64,000 bases of DNA from Ligula intestinalis (lineage: Eukaryota; Platyhelminthes; Cestoda; Diphyllobothriidea; Diphyllobothriidae), in contig JAYGXS010000004.1 in NCBI GenBank assembly GCA_036362985.1, forward strand, positions 23,261,507 to 23,325,506. Reading direction: 5' to 3'. Below, in pieces: positions 33,168 to 45,582 of the stretch (within the stretch, counting starts at the first letter, position 1; each line of letters opens with the position of its first letter). Below the pieces are notes generated by a model. That model saw only the letters and a program-made list of their open reading frames with translations. It had not been told where the DNA came from and did not search any database. Made by a program: the position numbers and the translations under genes.

Positions 33168-33198
33168 AAACACAGTGTTTTCAGCAAATCATCATCAG
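33168..33198 (-). ncRNA. hammerhead-like motif, left arm
   Basis: Minus strand: CTGATGA (33198-33192), TTTGCT spacer, GAA, then AACAC-T-GTGTT and T. Stem II is absent or very weak; the post-GAA block is a near-perfect palindrome. Confidence 0.4.
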
Positions 33199-33527
33199 GG
33201 TACACAGGGGTAATTAAAACTGTACAGTTAGACAAGGTTAATAAATGTAGTCTGATTACAATTCATCGTTTAAACGTCGCCCGCATGGCGGGGTCAAGGT
33301 GTTGAGTTTCTTGTATTGGGGGAGGGGATAAGGGGGGGGGGAATTGGGTGTATTTGACCTCTGATCAACGCCCACAACCTAACCCAATTCCCTCCCCTCC
33401 TCAACACACGAACCTCTACACGCCGACCCCGTCATGCGGGCGACGTTTAAACGATGAATTGTAATCAGACTACATTTGTTAACCTTGTCTAACTGTACAG
33501 TTTTAATTACCCCTGCAAATGTGTACC

Positions 33528-33558
33528 CTGATGATGATTTGCTGAAAACACTGTGTTT
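33528..33558 (+). ncRNA. hammerhead-like motif, right arm
   Basis: CTGATGA (33528-33534), spacer, GAA (33544-33546), AACAC-T-GTGTT (33547-33557), T33558. Mirror copy of 33168-33198. Confidence 0.4.
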
Positions 33559-35018
33559 GCCAACTCGAATTCTCAAATAGCAGATTTGTCTTCTTTTAAT
33601 AGAAGTTACTTTATAGACGCTCTACACAAAAGAGTAAGTTAACGTTATGCGGCACTAAACATAACTTGACCGTGGGCAGACACACCAGTCAATTCCACTC
33701 ACGTGGCAACTGTACTTAAATATAGTTTTGGAACACAATAACAATGATCTCCCCTAATGTAGGCTGCAGGCAGCGTGGCCTACCGATGCAGGTGTAAAAA
33801 GGTTCTGACTTTTCACATTTCAATTAGGGCCGGTCAGTCAGTCATTCCTTGCAAGTCCGTTGTCTCCAGATGCTGTACTGGGATTGCGGAAAAGTCCACA
33901 TTGCTGCCACAAAGTGATGCTGCCCAGCTAATCGATGGATAGCTTTTATTAATCCCGAGGGATGAGGCTGACCGAAAAATGTTAATGAAAGTGGTTTAGA
34001 GCAACACGGCCGACTACCGGCGAAATATTCTGTGCGACAGTCAGAGAAGTAAATGCAGCCTATTATGGGAAACAAGGCAAAGTCTTTGTGAAGTGAGCAC
34101 ACATACGCCGAATCATTGGCTCTACACTTGATACGATGACGATAAACTGAAGGAGCCTAGAAACTAAAAAGGTGGGAACATCGGTTTCACCTGGTTGGAG
34201 TCATGGCTTGGTAGTGAAAGTTTGAATAAAGTCTTCGGAGAAAGTAAAATAATACGGCTTGAAATTCGTGAATCGTCGGGTAGTAAAACCTTTAGGTCAA
34301 GAACAGAGAAAAACAAAAACGTCAAGCTTTGTCAAAAAGATAACACAAATCGGGGAACCACAACAGCAAAAAATCACTGAATCTCACTTGGTGATGGGGG
34401 AAGTACTCTTGAGAGGTGTATTTCTTATTTTCTGTTTTACGAAGAATTTTTAGTTTATGCTGATTACGGATTACATTGGCCTCGCGTGCACTTGAAATGC
34501 AGCGGTTTGTTTTCTGATAATAAGCAGTCTGCGTTTTTGCGTGAGTGAACATTTTTATCAGACAGGCTGTCCTTGGCAGGCGAAAGAAAACAAATGTCCA
34601 GTAAGTTACATGGCTCACCTACGTAGCTGAGATAATTAATAATCAGAGAAAGTGGCCAGAAGTCTGGATTATCGGTTCGTTTCCAATCTCTTACAAATTG
34701 TTTCTCCTTTGTAATGTTTTAAGCAACGCTACCTTACTCAGATGATATAAATTGAACCTAAATGACCTTAGGACACGTTTTTTCAAATGTGCCTCTTTCC
34801 AACATGTAAATGCATACATATCCATACATTAATAATGGTAGGGTAATGCATTACAGGACATATTCGTCACCTTGTGCCTTGAGGCTCAATTTCGAACCCC
34901 GCCATGGCTAGTTATATAGGCAGAATAACATTACGTACAAAGACCAGGAGAACTGTAATTGCCGTTCTAGATTTGAAAAGAAGACGACTCGATTGCTGGG
35001 ACAATGCTTTATTCGCCT

Positions 35019-35052
35019 GACATTTGGAGATCCGTCGAGGATTCGTCATCAG
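35019..35052 (-). ncRNA. hammerhead-like motif, left arm, decayed
   Basis: Minus strand: CTGATGA (35052-35046), C, stem GAATCC with GGATCTC (one bulge), then CAA-ATGT-C, where other copies have GAA-ACGT-C. Confidence 0.4.
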
Positions 35053-35366
35053 AGACATACTCAGAGAGCAGTAGCAGATACACGTAGCATATGCATAAGA
35101 GTTTGCGGTATCTATGGGATACATTAATTACTGCAAACACATCAACAATTAACGGTAATTACCTTCTTGTGTGTCGAAAGTTTGTTGAACGCAATGCGGG
35201 CTCTGACCTGCTGAAATTGCATTACGTGTGGTGAACTCGGACTCAATGATTGCTCGGCCATCTGGCTCTATGGTGTTGGCGTAGGATGAGGTGAAGGCCT
35301 GCTCAAGTGGCGACTTCCTTTGGCCAAATTGAGTCTCAGCACCGAATATGGACTGAGCAAATCGTT

Positions 35367-35391
35367 GATCCGCGACGGATCTCGAAACGTC
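35367..35391 (+). ncRNA. hammerhead-like motif, right arm, first core strand lost
   Basis: GATCC (35367-35371) pairs with GGATC (35377-35381), followed by TC and GAA-ACGT-C (35384-35391). CTGATGA is eroded to CGTT. Confidence 0.35.
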
Positions 35392-35779
35392 AGGCGAACA
35401 AAAGTATTATCCCAGCAATCGATTCGTCTTCTTTGCAATTACTCTCTGGGACTCGCATGCTCGCTTGCAGTGGCATTTCGGACTCATTAGCCGTCAGCGG
35501 CCAGGTATACACTATCCTAGTTTTTGCAACTTCTGAGACTCAAACTCCGCGTCCTTTCGGTTCAACCTTAACAAACAGGACGCTGGTTTAATCCTCGGGG
35601 TTTCAAAAGTTGGAGTTGGGTGGAGTCGGCTGATAATGCCTGACAAGCTCCAAATAACCACTTATGTCCTCGTCGGTAAAGTTATTCTGCGTTTATATAT
35701 CTACAGCTACGCATGGATAATATATGTGCAGGGAGGAAGTACCTACTGACAATGGGAATGCGACAATGTTCATGAGTGG

Positions 35780-35892
35780 AGGAGAACATGCGAGCCCCAG
35801 GTTCGTGTTGGAAAGAATTTGAAAGGTTGATCACCAGAACAGCAGGTTTATTATGCCGAGCTTTTGAATTCTTACGGCAGTCCATCATCAGC
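35780..35892 (-). mobile_element. solo hammerhead-bearing repeat
   Basis: Minus strand: CTGATGA (35891-35885), a TGGA..TTC hairpin, AAA-AGCT-C (35865-35858), then GGCATAATAAACCTGCTG. ATAATAAACCT is shared with the arm at 2613-2626. AGCT is a different four-base palindrome in the stem III position; the core G is changed to A in this copy. Confidence 0.4.
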
Positions 35893-36226
35893 GACTTCGT
35901 AAGTGCAACGACAAGTGGGCGTTTCTGTTAGCTAACAATAAGGGGAGGATGGTGTACCTGACTGGGTCAATTTCACGCCGCCGAGGTCACACTGGTTTCA
36001 CAGTGTGGTTACGGCATGTGTCCTAGGTCGGAAAGGGGGCCATGCCACCTGGCTGCTGAGCGGGATATGCATAAAGAGGGAGGACAGATCGCCGTGTTTG
36101 TTCATAGGGTTAGTTTCAGACACCCACACCTCCGGTAGTTTCCATCGCTTTTAGTTGCCGACCTGCGATTCCGAAAGCTCAGACTAATAGACTTACTGTT
36201 CCAGTTATCGCGTTTTCACCTCCTAA

Positions 36227-36261
36227 TAAATGGCCATATCTGACTGTTTAATCATCGTCAG
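36227..36261 (-). ncRNA. degenerate hammerhead-like motif
   Basis: Minus strand: CTGACGA (36261-36255), GATT..AGTC hairpin, then AGAT and the palindrome ATGGCCAT. The GAA strand is not preserved, so this is listed as a relic only. Confidence 0.25.
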
Positions 36262-36682
36262 CAAGCCGTACCCAACCCTATGTCTCGATGATCGCGGACT
36301 CGAACAGGGATTGCTTGGTGATGGAGTTCCAAGTAGTCAGTAGTAGGCTAATTTCCTTCTCTGCCGTTATCATCCATATCTCCTACCGCAAACACAGCTG
36401 TATACGGAAAAGGGTATGAAATTCCAAGAACCACAATCAAAATCCGTTTTAGAGTCGAAGGTTTATCGGCCATATAGAACACCCGACTGCAATGCCGAAT
36501 CTTGCTGAAAGGAAAAACACCTGCCCCCCCTTCTGGTGTGTTTTAAAACAATCTATATGTAAGTTTGCCTAGAAATACAAATGACCGTCTTTGCTAAGGA
36601 ACATATATACAGTCAGGGCATGGCAAACCGTCTGCACAACCATTTGTTTCATATAAGTGAAGGCGTTTTCAAGTTCCAAATA

Positions 36683-37333
36683 TCACAAGAAAACTATGAG
36701 CCCATATTGTGCTCGCACATATACCCAGAACCCTCGCAAGTCTGACCAGCAAGCGTTCTTCGAGGATCTCCTAAAGCGCAACCTTCGTCGATAGCGCACA
36801 TCACTATTAAATCGTATGTGAGCGTCTTGCTGCACACATTCAATGCAAGTTTGACTTGAATTTAGGGACAGGCACGCGAATCTCAGCAGCCCCGCCGGCT
36901 GAATTACAGACGTGCAATCCTCACATTTATTATTCTCTGTCAACAGTGATCGATCAACTTCCATTAATGTGACCTGGGAACCGAACAGGACTTCTGGAAT
37001 GACTAATGAAAACAGACGAATAAAGGTCTGTGTGATTGGCTGATTCCACTTCACAAACAGGAAGAAATGCCTTAGGGCATTACTGGTCGTTCTCCCCTTG
37101 TTAGTAAGACTTTTGTTTCCATTGACCATCCATGCACAGACTAACTGCAAAAACGCCAGCCGTTTCTTGCATGCAGCCAGTTTATGCCTGGGCGTGTCAT
37201 ACTCTGTCCTTCGGATGGACGAGTGACCCAACCAGATAGTAGAGACCGGTACATACGTGGAGAAGCATGGAACCTGCTCCCCTGCTTTTGAGCCTATAAC
37301 TTCAAATTTGCAAGCCTGCATGAACACTGACAT
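36683..37333 (-). CDS. long open frame of unknown nature (216 codons) inside intron 1
   Basis: This is the longest uninterrupted frame in the introns, in the same direction as the Ig gene. The product has a Cys-rich stretch (CEDC, FACLSLNSSQTCIEC) and Arg-rich C-terminal part (RYRRRLRFRRSSK). There is no signal peptide, no recognisable domain and no obvious splice sites. Exons 1 and 2 join perfectly without it, so it is not part of the main transcript. It could be an old transposon frame, a nested gene or a chance opening. Confidence 0.2.
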   Translation of the reverse strand: MSVFMQACKFEVIGSKAGEQVPCFSTYVPVSTIWLGHSSIRRTEYDTPRHKLAACKKRLAFLQLVCAWMVNGNKSLTNKGRTTSNALRHFFLFVKWNQPITQTFIRLFSLVIPEVLFGSQVTLMEVDRSLLTENNKCEDCTSVIQPAGLLRFACLSLNSSQTCIECVQQDAHIRFNSDVRYRRRLRFRRSSKNACWSDLRGFWVYVRAQYGLIVFL

Positions 37334-40300
37334 TTAGTACAAATCCAATAAATTATGGTAAGGGTAGTTTTCAGTATTCATGCAGGTTGTGCCGTCATTT
37401 GTTTTTTCCTTCCGGTTTTCATTCACCAGCCAGTCATCAGCCGGTTCCACCCTTTCCTTTATTCTCCCATTCTGCGGAGAAATACTGTAAGTACACTGGC
37501 AGGCGTTTGTCAGCGTTTATGCTAACTGCTTGCTTGGAGAACGAATTAGGAATAACCGGCCGAAATTTAACATAATTTAGGCTCGCAGTACTATTGTCCA
37601 GATATTCAAGAATTCGCCCCTCCTTTTCACTTCGGCAAAAGTAATGTAAAGCATGTTAGCTTTTCCCACAAAATTTCATACATTTGGCAATCTCCTGGGA
37701 TATGAATTTACTATATTTTCATATCAACGAGGCGTCTTAAGTACTGACAATTGAGCTGAGTATTTGTATCCGCATAAAGAGCGACTAATCTGCCCATAGT
37801 TCCATGCAGTATAGTTTTAATTTAAAAAAATGCATTAATGTTATCATCTTTTGTGTTACAATTTTTAGGCAAAACCTATTTTTCCTGTTTATAGTGTAAT
37901 TGGTAAAATTGGTGTGGAAGATCTGATCCATCTTGCCAAGTCGGTACTTTCGAAGTTTTGACATGTGAACTTGAGGACTCTTGTTCATATTCACATTCTA
38001 GTTAAAAAGTATTTCAGATCACCTCCTTCACTTTACAGGCTGCAAAATGTGCCTGCCTTTTTTTGGAAGGATAGTTAGCAACTGTCTTTATGTAAGCAAA
38101 AGTTTGGGAGGTCTAGACCTCCCTGCTTGTGACGAATTGCGAGTACATTTTCCGGAAATAATTTGGGTTGGAAAGGCAAGTTAACCAAAAAAATAACCCG
38201 AAAGGACAGATCTGTTCAAGTTGACTCTACTTTCTATGAAGTGTCTACCCTAAAAATTTCCTTGAAAAACCCAAACGAACATTCCTAGAATCATAGAAAT
38301 AAAAAAAGTACAAAAAGGCATATCAGAGCTGAGGCCAAGCAATCCACGGATGTCATATATAGGAATGTACTTATCTCTGGAAAGGTTAGCCAGCACGAAA
38401 TGTTAAACCATTTAGCCCATGCTACTGCTTCCCAAATTCTGTTATGTCTTTTAATTTCCCCCCTCTTCATTGAAGAGGTTTTTTTTTCGAAATAAAGGCT
38501 CGGTGGAAAGTGTCACAGGTAACGGGAGCTTATTGGTGTAACGTTGAATGCAGATAGCCTCGGTGGCAGTTTCCTCTTTCCAGCAAAGTGCTGTCGGTGT
38601 GGTGAGGCCAATCAACGCAGATGCACAATAAATGAGGTATGGAGAAGGGGCAGTTAGCCCTGTCAGCCCTCCCTTCTGACGATGGATTTCGCGGTTGGGA
38701 GCGGAGACGGACGCGGACCGGCTGAGTGCTATAGGGACGTCAGATTAATAAAGCAGGCTTTTTTACAATAGCCAACCTTTTCGCCACTCCTACTGTACGT
38801 TAGAGCAGGCGTAGTTTTTCGTCCTCCCATTTAACTAATACTTCACTAATTTCCGTGGAGAGGTATGTTAACGGACGTTGAATCACAGAAGGGTCCATAC
38901 TGACTCGCTGCCTTCCTCAGAGCTGTAGGCAGTTACAGATCCGGAGTGCTAGGGAGAGGGACCTTGTCTGGAGTTATTTTCGTGCACAATTTGGTCGGTC
39001 AGGAGCCCATGACTAATCCACAGTGTGGAAACCAAAAAGTTGCGGAGTTTATGTGGCCGACAAGGGTAAAAGTGGAGCAAACTTGTTGTCGTCACACAAA
39101 ATTTTACGCTTTTTTCGGTGCTTAAGAGCCCAATGACAAAACGCAATGGGCTATACAGTCGAAGATAAGTGGCTCCTCAGTATTGGAAGTAGTTTCAAAG
39201 GTCAACCTGACAGCCGCCGGTACCCGGACCAACCGAGCCTGGATCTTGATTAAAGCAAGAGCCTCTACTGAGTATTAGGCAAGCGATGTTTCGAAATGAC
39301 GTGCATAGGGAGAGAGAAAGTCATGCACGATCTTTTGCATGCCTACAATGCGGGCCTTGGATATCTCAAAGCTTCTCCAAACCGTCAGTTTTTTACTCTG
39401 ATAACCATTCTTGAGGATAAATTCCTATGTAGTATTGAGCAAGGCACAAGTGTAGGAACCTTCCTATTCCTCGGGTCTTATGCTAAGTTCCAAAGAGTTT
39501 AGGTGTTGTTTTATGATTGAGTACGTATTATGAACTTTTAAAAGAGATTTCCAGAGAGCCCAGGAAGGCCTTTTGTTTGATAAGATATCTCAGTAGGCTA
39601 AGTAATAATCCTAATTCATTGACCGTATATAAAGCGAGAGCATCGGTTTAAAATTTTAAACATACCCCTAAACTTCATTAAGGAGCCAGAAAAACTCAGA
39701 ATCCGTTTGAAAGAATATAAGTTTTAGGTTATGAAGAGATGATTGATCAATGTTTTCAGAACTGTACACCATCTACTCAGAAAGTATTTCTCACTCATAA
39801 TTTACTGAGAGTCAACTTCTATGGCTGAAAAATCTCCATTCTCGTCAACAGATCTGTACATTTGACGGAATCCTTACACATTTTATTACTTAAAACCATA
39901 TAAGAAGTAAAACTGAATTGTGTATCGGTGGTTATGGTACTTCCCATCACAGCTGTTTTCACTGCGAATCGCATGTGGCTATCTTGATTGCTTAAAGGTG
40001 TTCAGCAAAGAAGAATGTTGTGTCGCAAAGAATTTGAGCCTTAGGAAATGTGAAAGAACAGTTACTGCCTTGCTTATCTTCACTGCCTTACTACAGTTTG
40101 ATCTAAAATTGGCCCCAGTTTTCGAAGGGGATTTTCAACAACTAGGAATCCTTCACATTAAACTGTAAGTCCGTAGTTCAAATATGGTACGGCCAACTTT
40201 ATAGAACTGCTTCATTTTCAAAACTGGGCCACTTTTGCCAAAAACTGAGTTAAAAGTGATTCAGATTTAAATCCTTTGCATTTTGCTCATTTACTACTGT

Positions 40301-43300
40301 CCAGCTATATATACTACTGATTATAAGGATAACCGGGGACACAACAGATTTACGAATATAAACTGTTTAATTTCGAAAGCAGATACTTTAAGAGCAGTTA
40401 CTTCTTCTAGTGGTTTGCTCTGCACGCCATAGGTCTGAAATTTGGAGCAGAAAATACGACCTTAAACAATTCTTTAGGGTGCAGTAAAACTATGCGCAAC
40501 ATCAAATATTGAGTGACTTTCTTGGAAAACAGGATGTCAGTGAGAAATTTTCGGCCTCAATTAGGCTAAAGTTGCGCGGATGGAAGAAGCAGAAAATGAT
40601 GAAGAGTAATGACGCTGCATACAAAAGTTCCATTCTTTCAGGAAACATAATCTCTCAAGACGAAGCACTTCACCAAGCCGCGGAGTGCGGTATCATGATA
40701 ATTTTAATTGAATTTGTTTTCTACATAAACACCAAAAGACATAAAACATCTTCAGCTTTGTTCTAGCACAGAAGTTAAATTTCAGCCTGACTTCGGTATT
40801 AGAAAAAGTTATATTGGCACCCTATCACGATGGCTATTTGAAATCATCAAGTCATAATTTTCCACACTGCTAGCTGCAGTTCAGGATTCAACTTTTTATT
40901 TAATTTTTCTGATTATGCCTTTAGAAATCAGGCTTTATATGGAGACAAATCCTCAAAAGAAATTTGGACGTTGACCAGACCTTAGTTTACTTGTGAAAAT
41001 TAGTCCTGATTTCCTTTGTACTGGAAATTCAATCGCTTGGTATAATTGACTCTAAGAAGAAGGATTCGCGACAGCCTGAAAATGAATAATATAAGCCTTC
41101 TTGTAATCGTGTGGATATAATACTTATTTCAGGAGTCGTATCTCCCCTCAAAACTGTTTCCTGGAAGTCACATTTTTGCTTTTATGGAAAAATATTCTTC
41201 AGTATCATATTTAAAGTAATCGCGTCACCTAGATGTGATTGCGTTCTCATTGACATGGATATAACTAAGGGTATTTTTCATATGCAACAGAATTTTAACG
41301 AAGTCTAGACCGAGAATACCAACTTCCTTGTCAGATTTATATTCTGTTTAAAAACAGAAGATATCAGTCGATCAGTACAAAATTTTAAAGAGAGCAAACA
41401 TCAAGTACTACTAATTAATTTAAAAATATGCCGATATCTATGACAGGACGACTACGGAGAGGTGAATTAAATTAATTTAAAATCCAGAAGGCCTACGGTA
41501 CATAGGACGTAGATCTTGCTTTCCCTAATGAGCGTTTTGCTGATATAAACAAGAATTATTCTAGCAATTACAAAGCCAGGTAAAATGTTGCCTGAATAGG
41601 TAAGTAAGTTACTGCCCTAGGGTAAACAACAAATTTTTCTTTATTAATATCTGCTAGGAAATAGCGATGGGGAAGTAAAGAGGAAAGCAAGAACCATTGT
41701 AGGTTAAGGCTTGATACGGCCATTGCATCTTTAAATCGGAAAATTATTTACTAATATTTCATTGATAACGCGCTACTTTATATCAGTCCATGAGGCTTGC
41801 GAACTGAGATAGTTCGCTGGTCGCAGCCGTCTGCTGCCTTTACACGAAGTGACGTAGAATGTGCGATATCGCAGTTATTTAGGATTCTTTGATGACAACT
41901 GACAAAAATCGATAATGTTTTCATGCCATAGAAAGGGTTCTGGATTTTCCTTGCACCATTATAGCCCTGAAGACTGTTGTTAAAAAACGTGGACAACCAC
42001 AAATTTTCAAAAATAAAACATGTACATATACAATACCAAATGACAGTTGTGCACTAATGTCATGTAGAAAAAACATCCCGTAATTGCAAAGCACTAGTAA
42101 AATGTTACAAATTGCAAAAACTTCTGCAAAGTTTGGCATGCTGAGCAAAACGCAAATGATTTTTATGCTACAAGAACTTTCCTCTCCATGTGGTATTTGC
42201 ATTGCAGAGAATATCGCGTTTAGCACCACAAAAATAGCAAAATAGCTATTTTTACAAATGGGATGAGGACATGCGAGTTGAAGTCAAGAGAAGTGTGGAG
42301 GGAGGGGACTGCTCACCGCTTCTTGTCAAGGGGTTGGAAAGGATGTTTAAGCTAACCCCCTCTTAAGCATCTGCCCTGCCATTTTTGCCATTTAACCAGG
42401 CAAAAAATGTAGCCTTCCAAAAAAACTCAGATAATGGATTCTCGCGAACCAGACCTCTCATAGGCTTACGTTGGAATAGCTTTAAATGAGATGAGTTTCC
42501 AGGTCCTAATGTTAAATTTACACATTAAAAGCACATTTCATTCTAAACGCCTGGACATAACTGTCCGAGAAAAGGTACTTAGTCGGACTACCAATACACC
42601 ACTCCAAATTAATGTCGGGAAACTTTAATTTTTCCTGCTATATATACATTGGATTTTTTTGCATGCTAGAATATATATGGGCTGGAAACTAAAAGCAAAT
42701 GAACTCAGCACCATATGGTGTATTGTGGCAGTGCTTTCTCACTCAGAACTCCCAAAGTTATAAGAAATAGGACTTGGAAGAGAGTGTCCAGGATTTTGCT
42801 ATATATTTTTGATATGCGCAAAGTGCATGGTTAAGAGTCTTATTTTTTTGGTTAAGTGCGATGAGTCTAAAGAGAATACTTTTAATTGGGAAAAATGAGC
42901 AATACGCTGTGCCTGTTTATTTGGTGAGAATGAATATTTTCTATAGTTTACTGTCATTGGGCTTTAATAAACTTACAAGTCAAATGCATCCAAACAGTTT
43001 AAAGGGAGAATACCTGAAAGCACTGTTTACCAAAGAAAATGCATTAAACATCCTAAGCCGTCATAATATACATAGCTGGACAGAAATTTAACCTCGATAA
43101 ACACTAAGTAAACTGGAACCCGAAAACAGAGGTCAGATTGTGAACGCTATAACTAGTATTTATTACTACCGAAAAGTCTGGTTCCCGAGAATAAAATCGA
43201 GACATCGGGCCTCATTAAGTGAAGAAAGCGTTGACTGTTTGAAAGAGTAAAACAAATTTCAGGAGGCACTTAAGGAATGCAAAAGAGTCACCCAGCAACT

Positions 43301-45582
43301 CTACCCTCGTACACATACATAAAACTTATCTGCGTGAATATACCGATGAGGTCTCTCGGACAACCTGAGGAGGACCGTAGGTACACCAGAAATCACTAAG
43401 AAAGCGTTCACTAGCAGCATTATAGAAAGCGATATCAAATAACACAAACGGCTTAAACAACCAACAGAGCCTAACATCCACATGAACGCTTTCCTAAACT
43501 TGGTGCTGGAACAATCAATCTGCCATATCGTGTCTTCTATAGATCCAATTTCAACTTGCTGTTTTTTGCGACAAATTTAAGCCTGCATAAAAGTGACGGA
43601 CGTTGAAAGCACTCGAAAATAAACGTGGCTGTAATAAACAGTTCTTTAATGGAAAATAATAGGCTTTGTGATTAATGTGACACTTTTGTGCTATTACCTC
43701 AAATTTAGACAATCTGAAAAATTAAGGTGACTTAACTTATATGTTTAAAACAAACGACACCCCATAACTATGATACCAGATCTTATTATATTCGCGTTTG
43801 TGCATGAATTTGTCTGAGTGGGAAATTTTAAGGTCCCAGTCCCCCCACTGTCGACCTTTAGCTTTTGACAGAAGAGGGAGTACGATTTGTATACGGCTTG
43901 CTTAACTGCCTCTAGAGTGTGTGGTTTGAAAAGAACAGCGTATTGGAGAAGATGTTGTAATGTTGAGGTTAGGAATTCAGTGGGCAAAATAGCATTTCCG
44001 AAAAAGGTTTTTACTAGTGGATGTTAGGATGATGTGGCGATACTTTAAGGTTGATAGATGCGTACAAAGAGGAAAAGCACTCCTATCAAACATCAACTTC
44101 TTTCTGAATAATCAATGTAAACCTTACGGTTGGAGCTAAAAATGAGCGGCCATACATCTAAGCAAAAGGAGACTTGACTTCTTTAATAGGGAACTAGCAG
44201 CTGATGTCAGAATTTATGCTGATTGAAAAAGGACACATTTTAATTTTGGCCGCATCACTAAGATCAACTGAACATCAGCAAGGCACATTGCGTGACAAAA
44301 AATTCTCCGAGAAAGCAGACTGGAAATAATACTAAGCACGTGTTAAAATTGAAAAAAAATCCTGCTTTCTATCAAGGAACATTGCTTGTGTCTTCAATTT
44401 TAAGCAAACATCATTAGAGATTTGAAACAACCGACTGATCCGTAACTCGTTTAAAGGCATAACATATCGGAAGACGAAGAATAAGGGCGTGAAATACTAG
44501 CCGTTAGTTCCCAAATTTTCAGTTTGTGGTCGTGTTACATAAGGAAATTGTAAAGACAAATGGACATAATGAGACCAACTCATTTAATCGACGCCTTGAT
44601 TAAGTTCACTGAACCATCGGCAGACACGAAGTTCATAAGACAATTATTGTGTATAGCAAGACAACATTGAACCTATTTCCAAAAGCAAACAGTTCTGTGA
44701 ATTTTATTGTGAGTTGCAAAAATTACGTGCTGACCGAAGATTACTTTAATAATTGTTTGCCAAATAATCGCAGTAATTTCACCAAAAGTCTATTTGGATA
44801 AGCAAAAATCTATAAGTCTACTTGTCCATCAATAATAAATAATGATGAAATCCATAGAATAAACATTTTGTGTTTTCATTGTTGCGGAATAGCAACTAGA
44901 TAGCCTTCTTTTAATTGAGTTTCACGTGTGCTTGTAAAAAAGCAACCTTATTTTCTATTCACCATTGCCGTTTGCGCATTTTCGCCCAACATGGTTCAGT
45001 TCCACGCCACCAACAAATTATAAGTCTCTCAGTTTTACACTTGTCTTTAAGATAATTTAAGCAGAAGCTGCTTGAATATTTAAGTTAGGGGATTATTTGT
45101 TATGCATCAGTAGAGACTCATGAAATATTTACTAAAAGCTCAGAATATTCTTAAGCATGCATTATTGGGCACTAACAAAGAAGTATTTATGGAAACTCTT
45201 GTTCTGTAAAATTGCTGAAACCTTTTTTATATCGGATTAACATATGAAATTGAAGTACGCTTTAATCAACATCAACTGTTTTTAGTGTGGATTTTTTTTG
45301 TATTACGGTACAAATTGCGTTCTGAAATTATATAACCTAGCTCTCTACGGTACAAAACTGTGTGTAAATACACATTGTCGAGAAGATTCCGCTATAATTA
45401 CTGAAGATATTATAACCTGTGACCTTACTAGCAATAGACGATTAAGATTGCCGACAAAAAAGTTTAAAAAACTTTCAGAAAGCTCGCTAAAATCAAAGAC
45501 CTGGGTGGTTGTTTTCCGAAGATGAGTCCTGTCCTCATCTTATACATACCAAATTTTATGCAATAAATAAAAGAGTACTTAC

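Larger units (their letters stand above)
33117..33587. mobile_element. inverted-repeat element with outward hammerhead-like motifs and 10-bp direct repeats
   Basis: Arms at about 33150-33355 and 33370-33577 are imperfect reverse complements that meet almost at the centre. The best-matched stretch is 33161-33296 with 33424-33565. TAGCAGATTT occurs at 33117-33126 and 33578-33587, a candidate target-site duplication. As in the element at 1969-2661, about 24 nt lie between the left direct repeat and the left arm. Poly-G and C-rich tracts (GGGGGAGGGG, CCCTCCCCTCC) form the inner arm. No coding capacity. Confidence 0.75.
34954..35442. mobile_element. inverted-repeat element, shorter arms, outward hammerhead-like motifs
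   Basis: AGAAGACGACTCGATTGCTGGGACAATG (34978 onward) recurs inverted as ...CCCAGCAATCGATTCGTCTTCT before 35432. Each arm (about 80 bp) carries a hammerhead-like motif facing outwards, and about 300 bp of unrelated sequence separates them. TGTAATTGC (34954-34962) and TGCAATTAC (35434-35442) match at seven of nine positions and sit where target-site duplications are found in the other two elements, but the match is weak. Confidence 0.55.
24261..45582 (-). other. intron 1 of the Ig gene (about 21.3 kb)
   Basis: Donor GTAAGT next to exon 1 and acceptor CCCTAG next to exon 2. It holds hammerhead-like repeats, two inverted-repeat elements, a PLE relic, a SINE and the GA microsatellite with the gap. 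Between about 37400 and 45500 it is AT-rich and I see no gene, RNA or named repeat. Confidence 0.75.

Noticed and set aside
38690..38765. CTGACGATGG...GGGACGTCAGATTAATAAAGC as another hammerhead-like copy
   Set aside because: The 3' side resembles the family tail, but the GAA core strand is GGG and no stem II could be drawn. Too degenerate to list.
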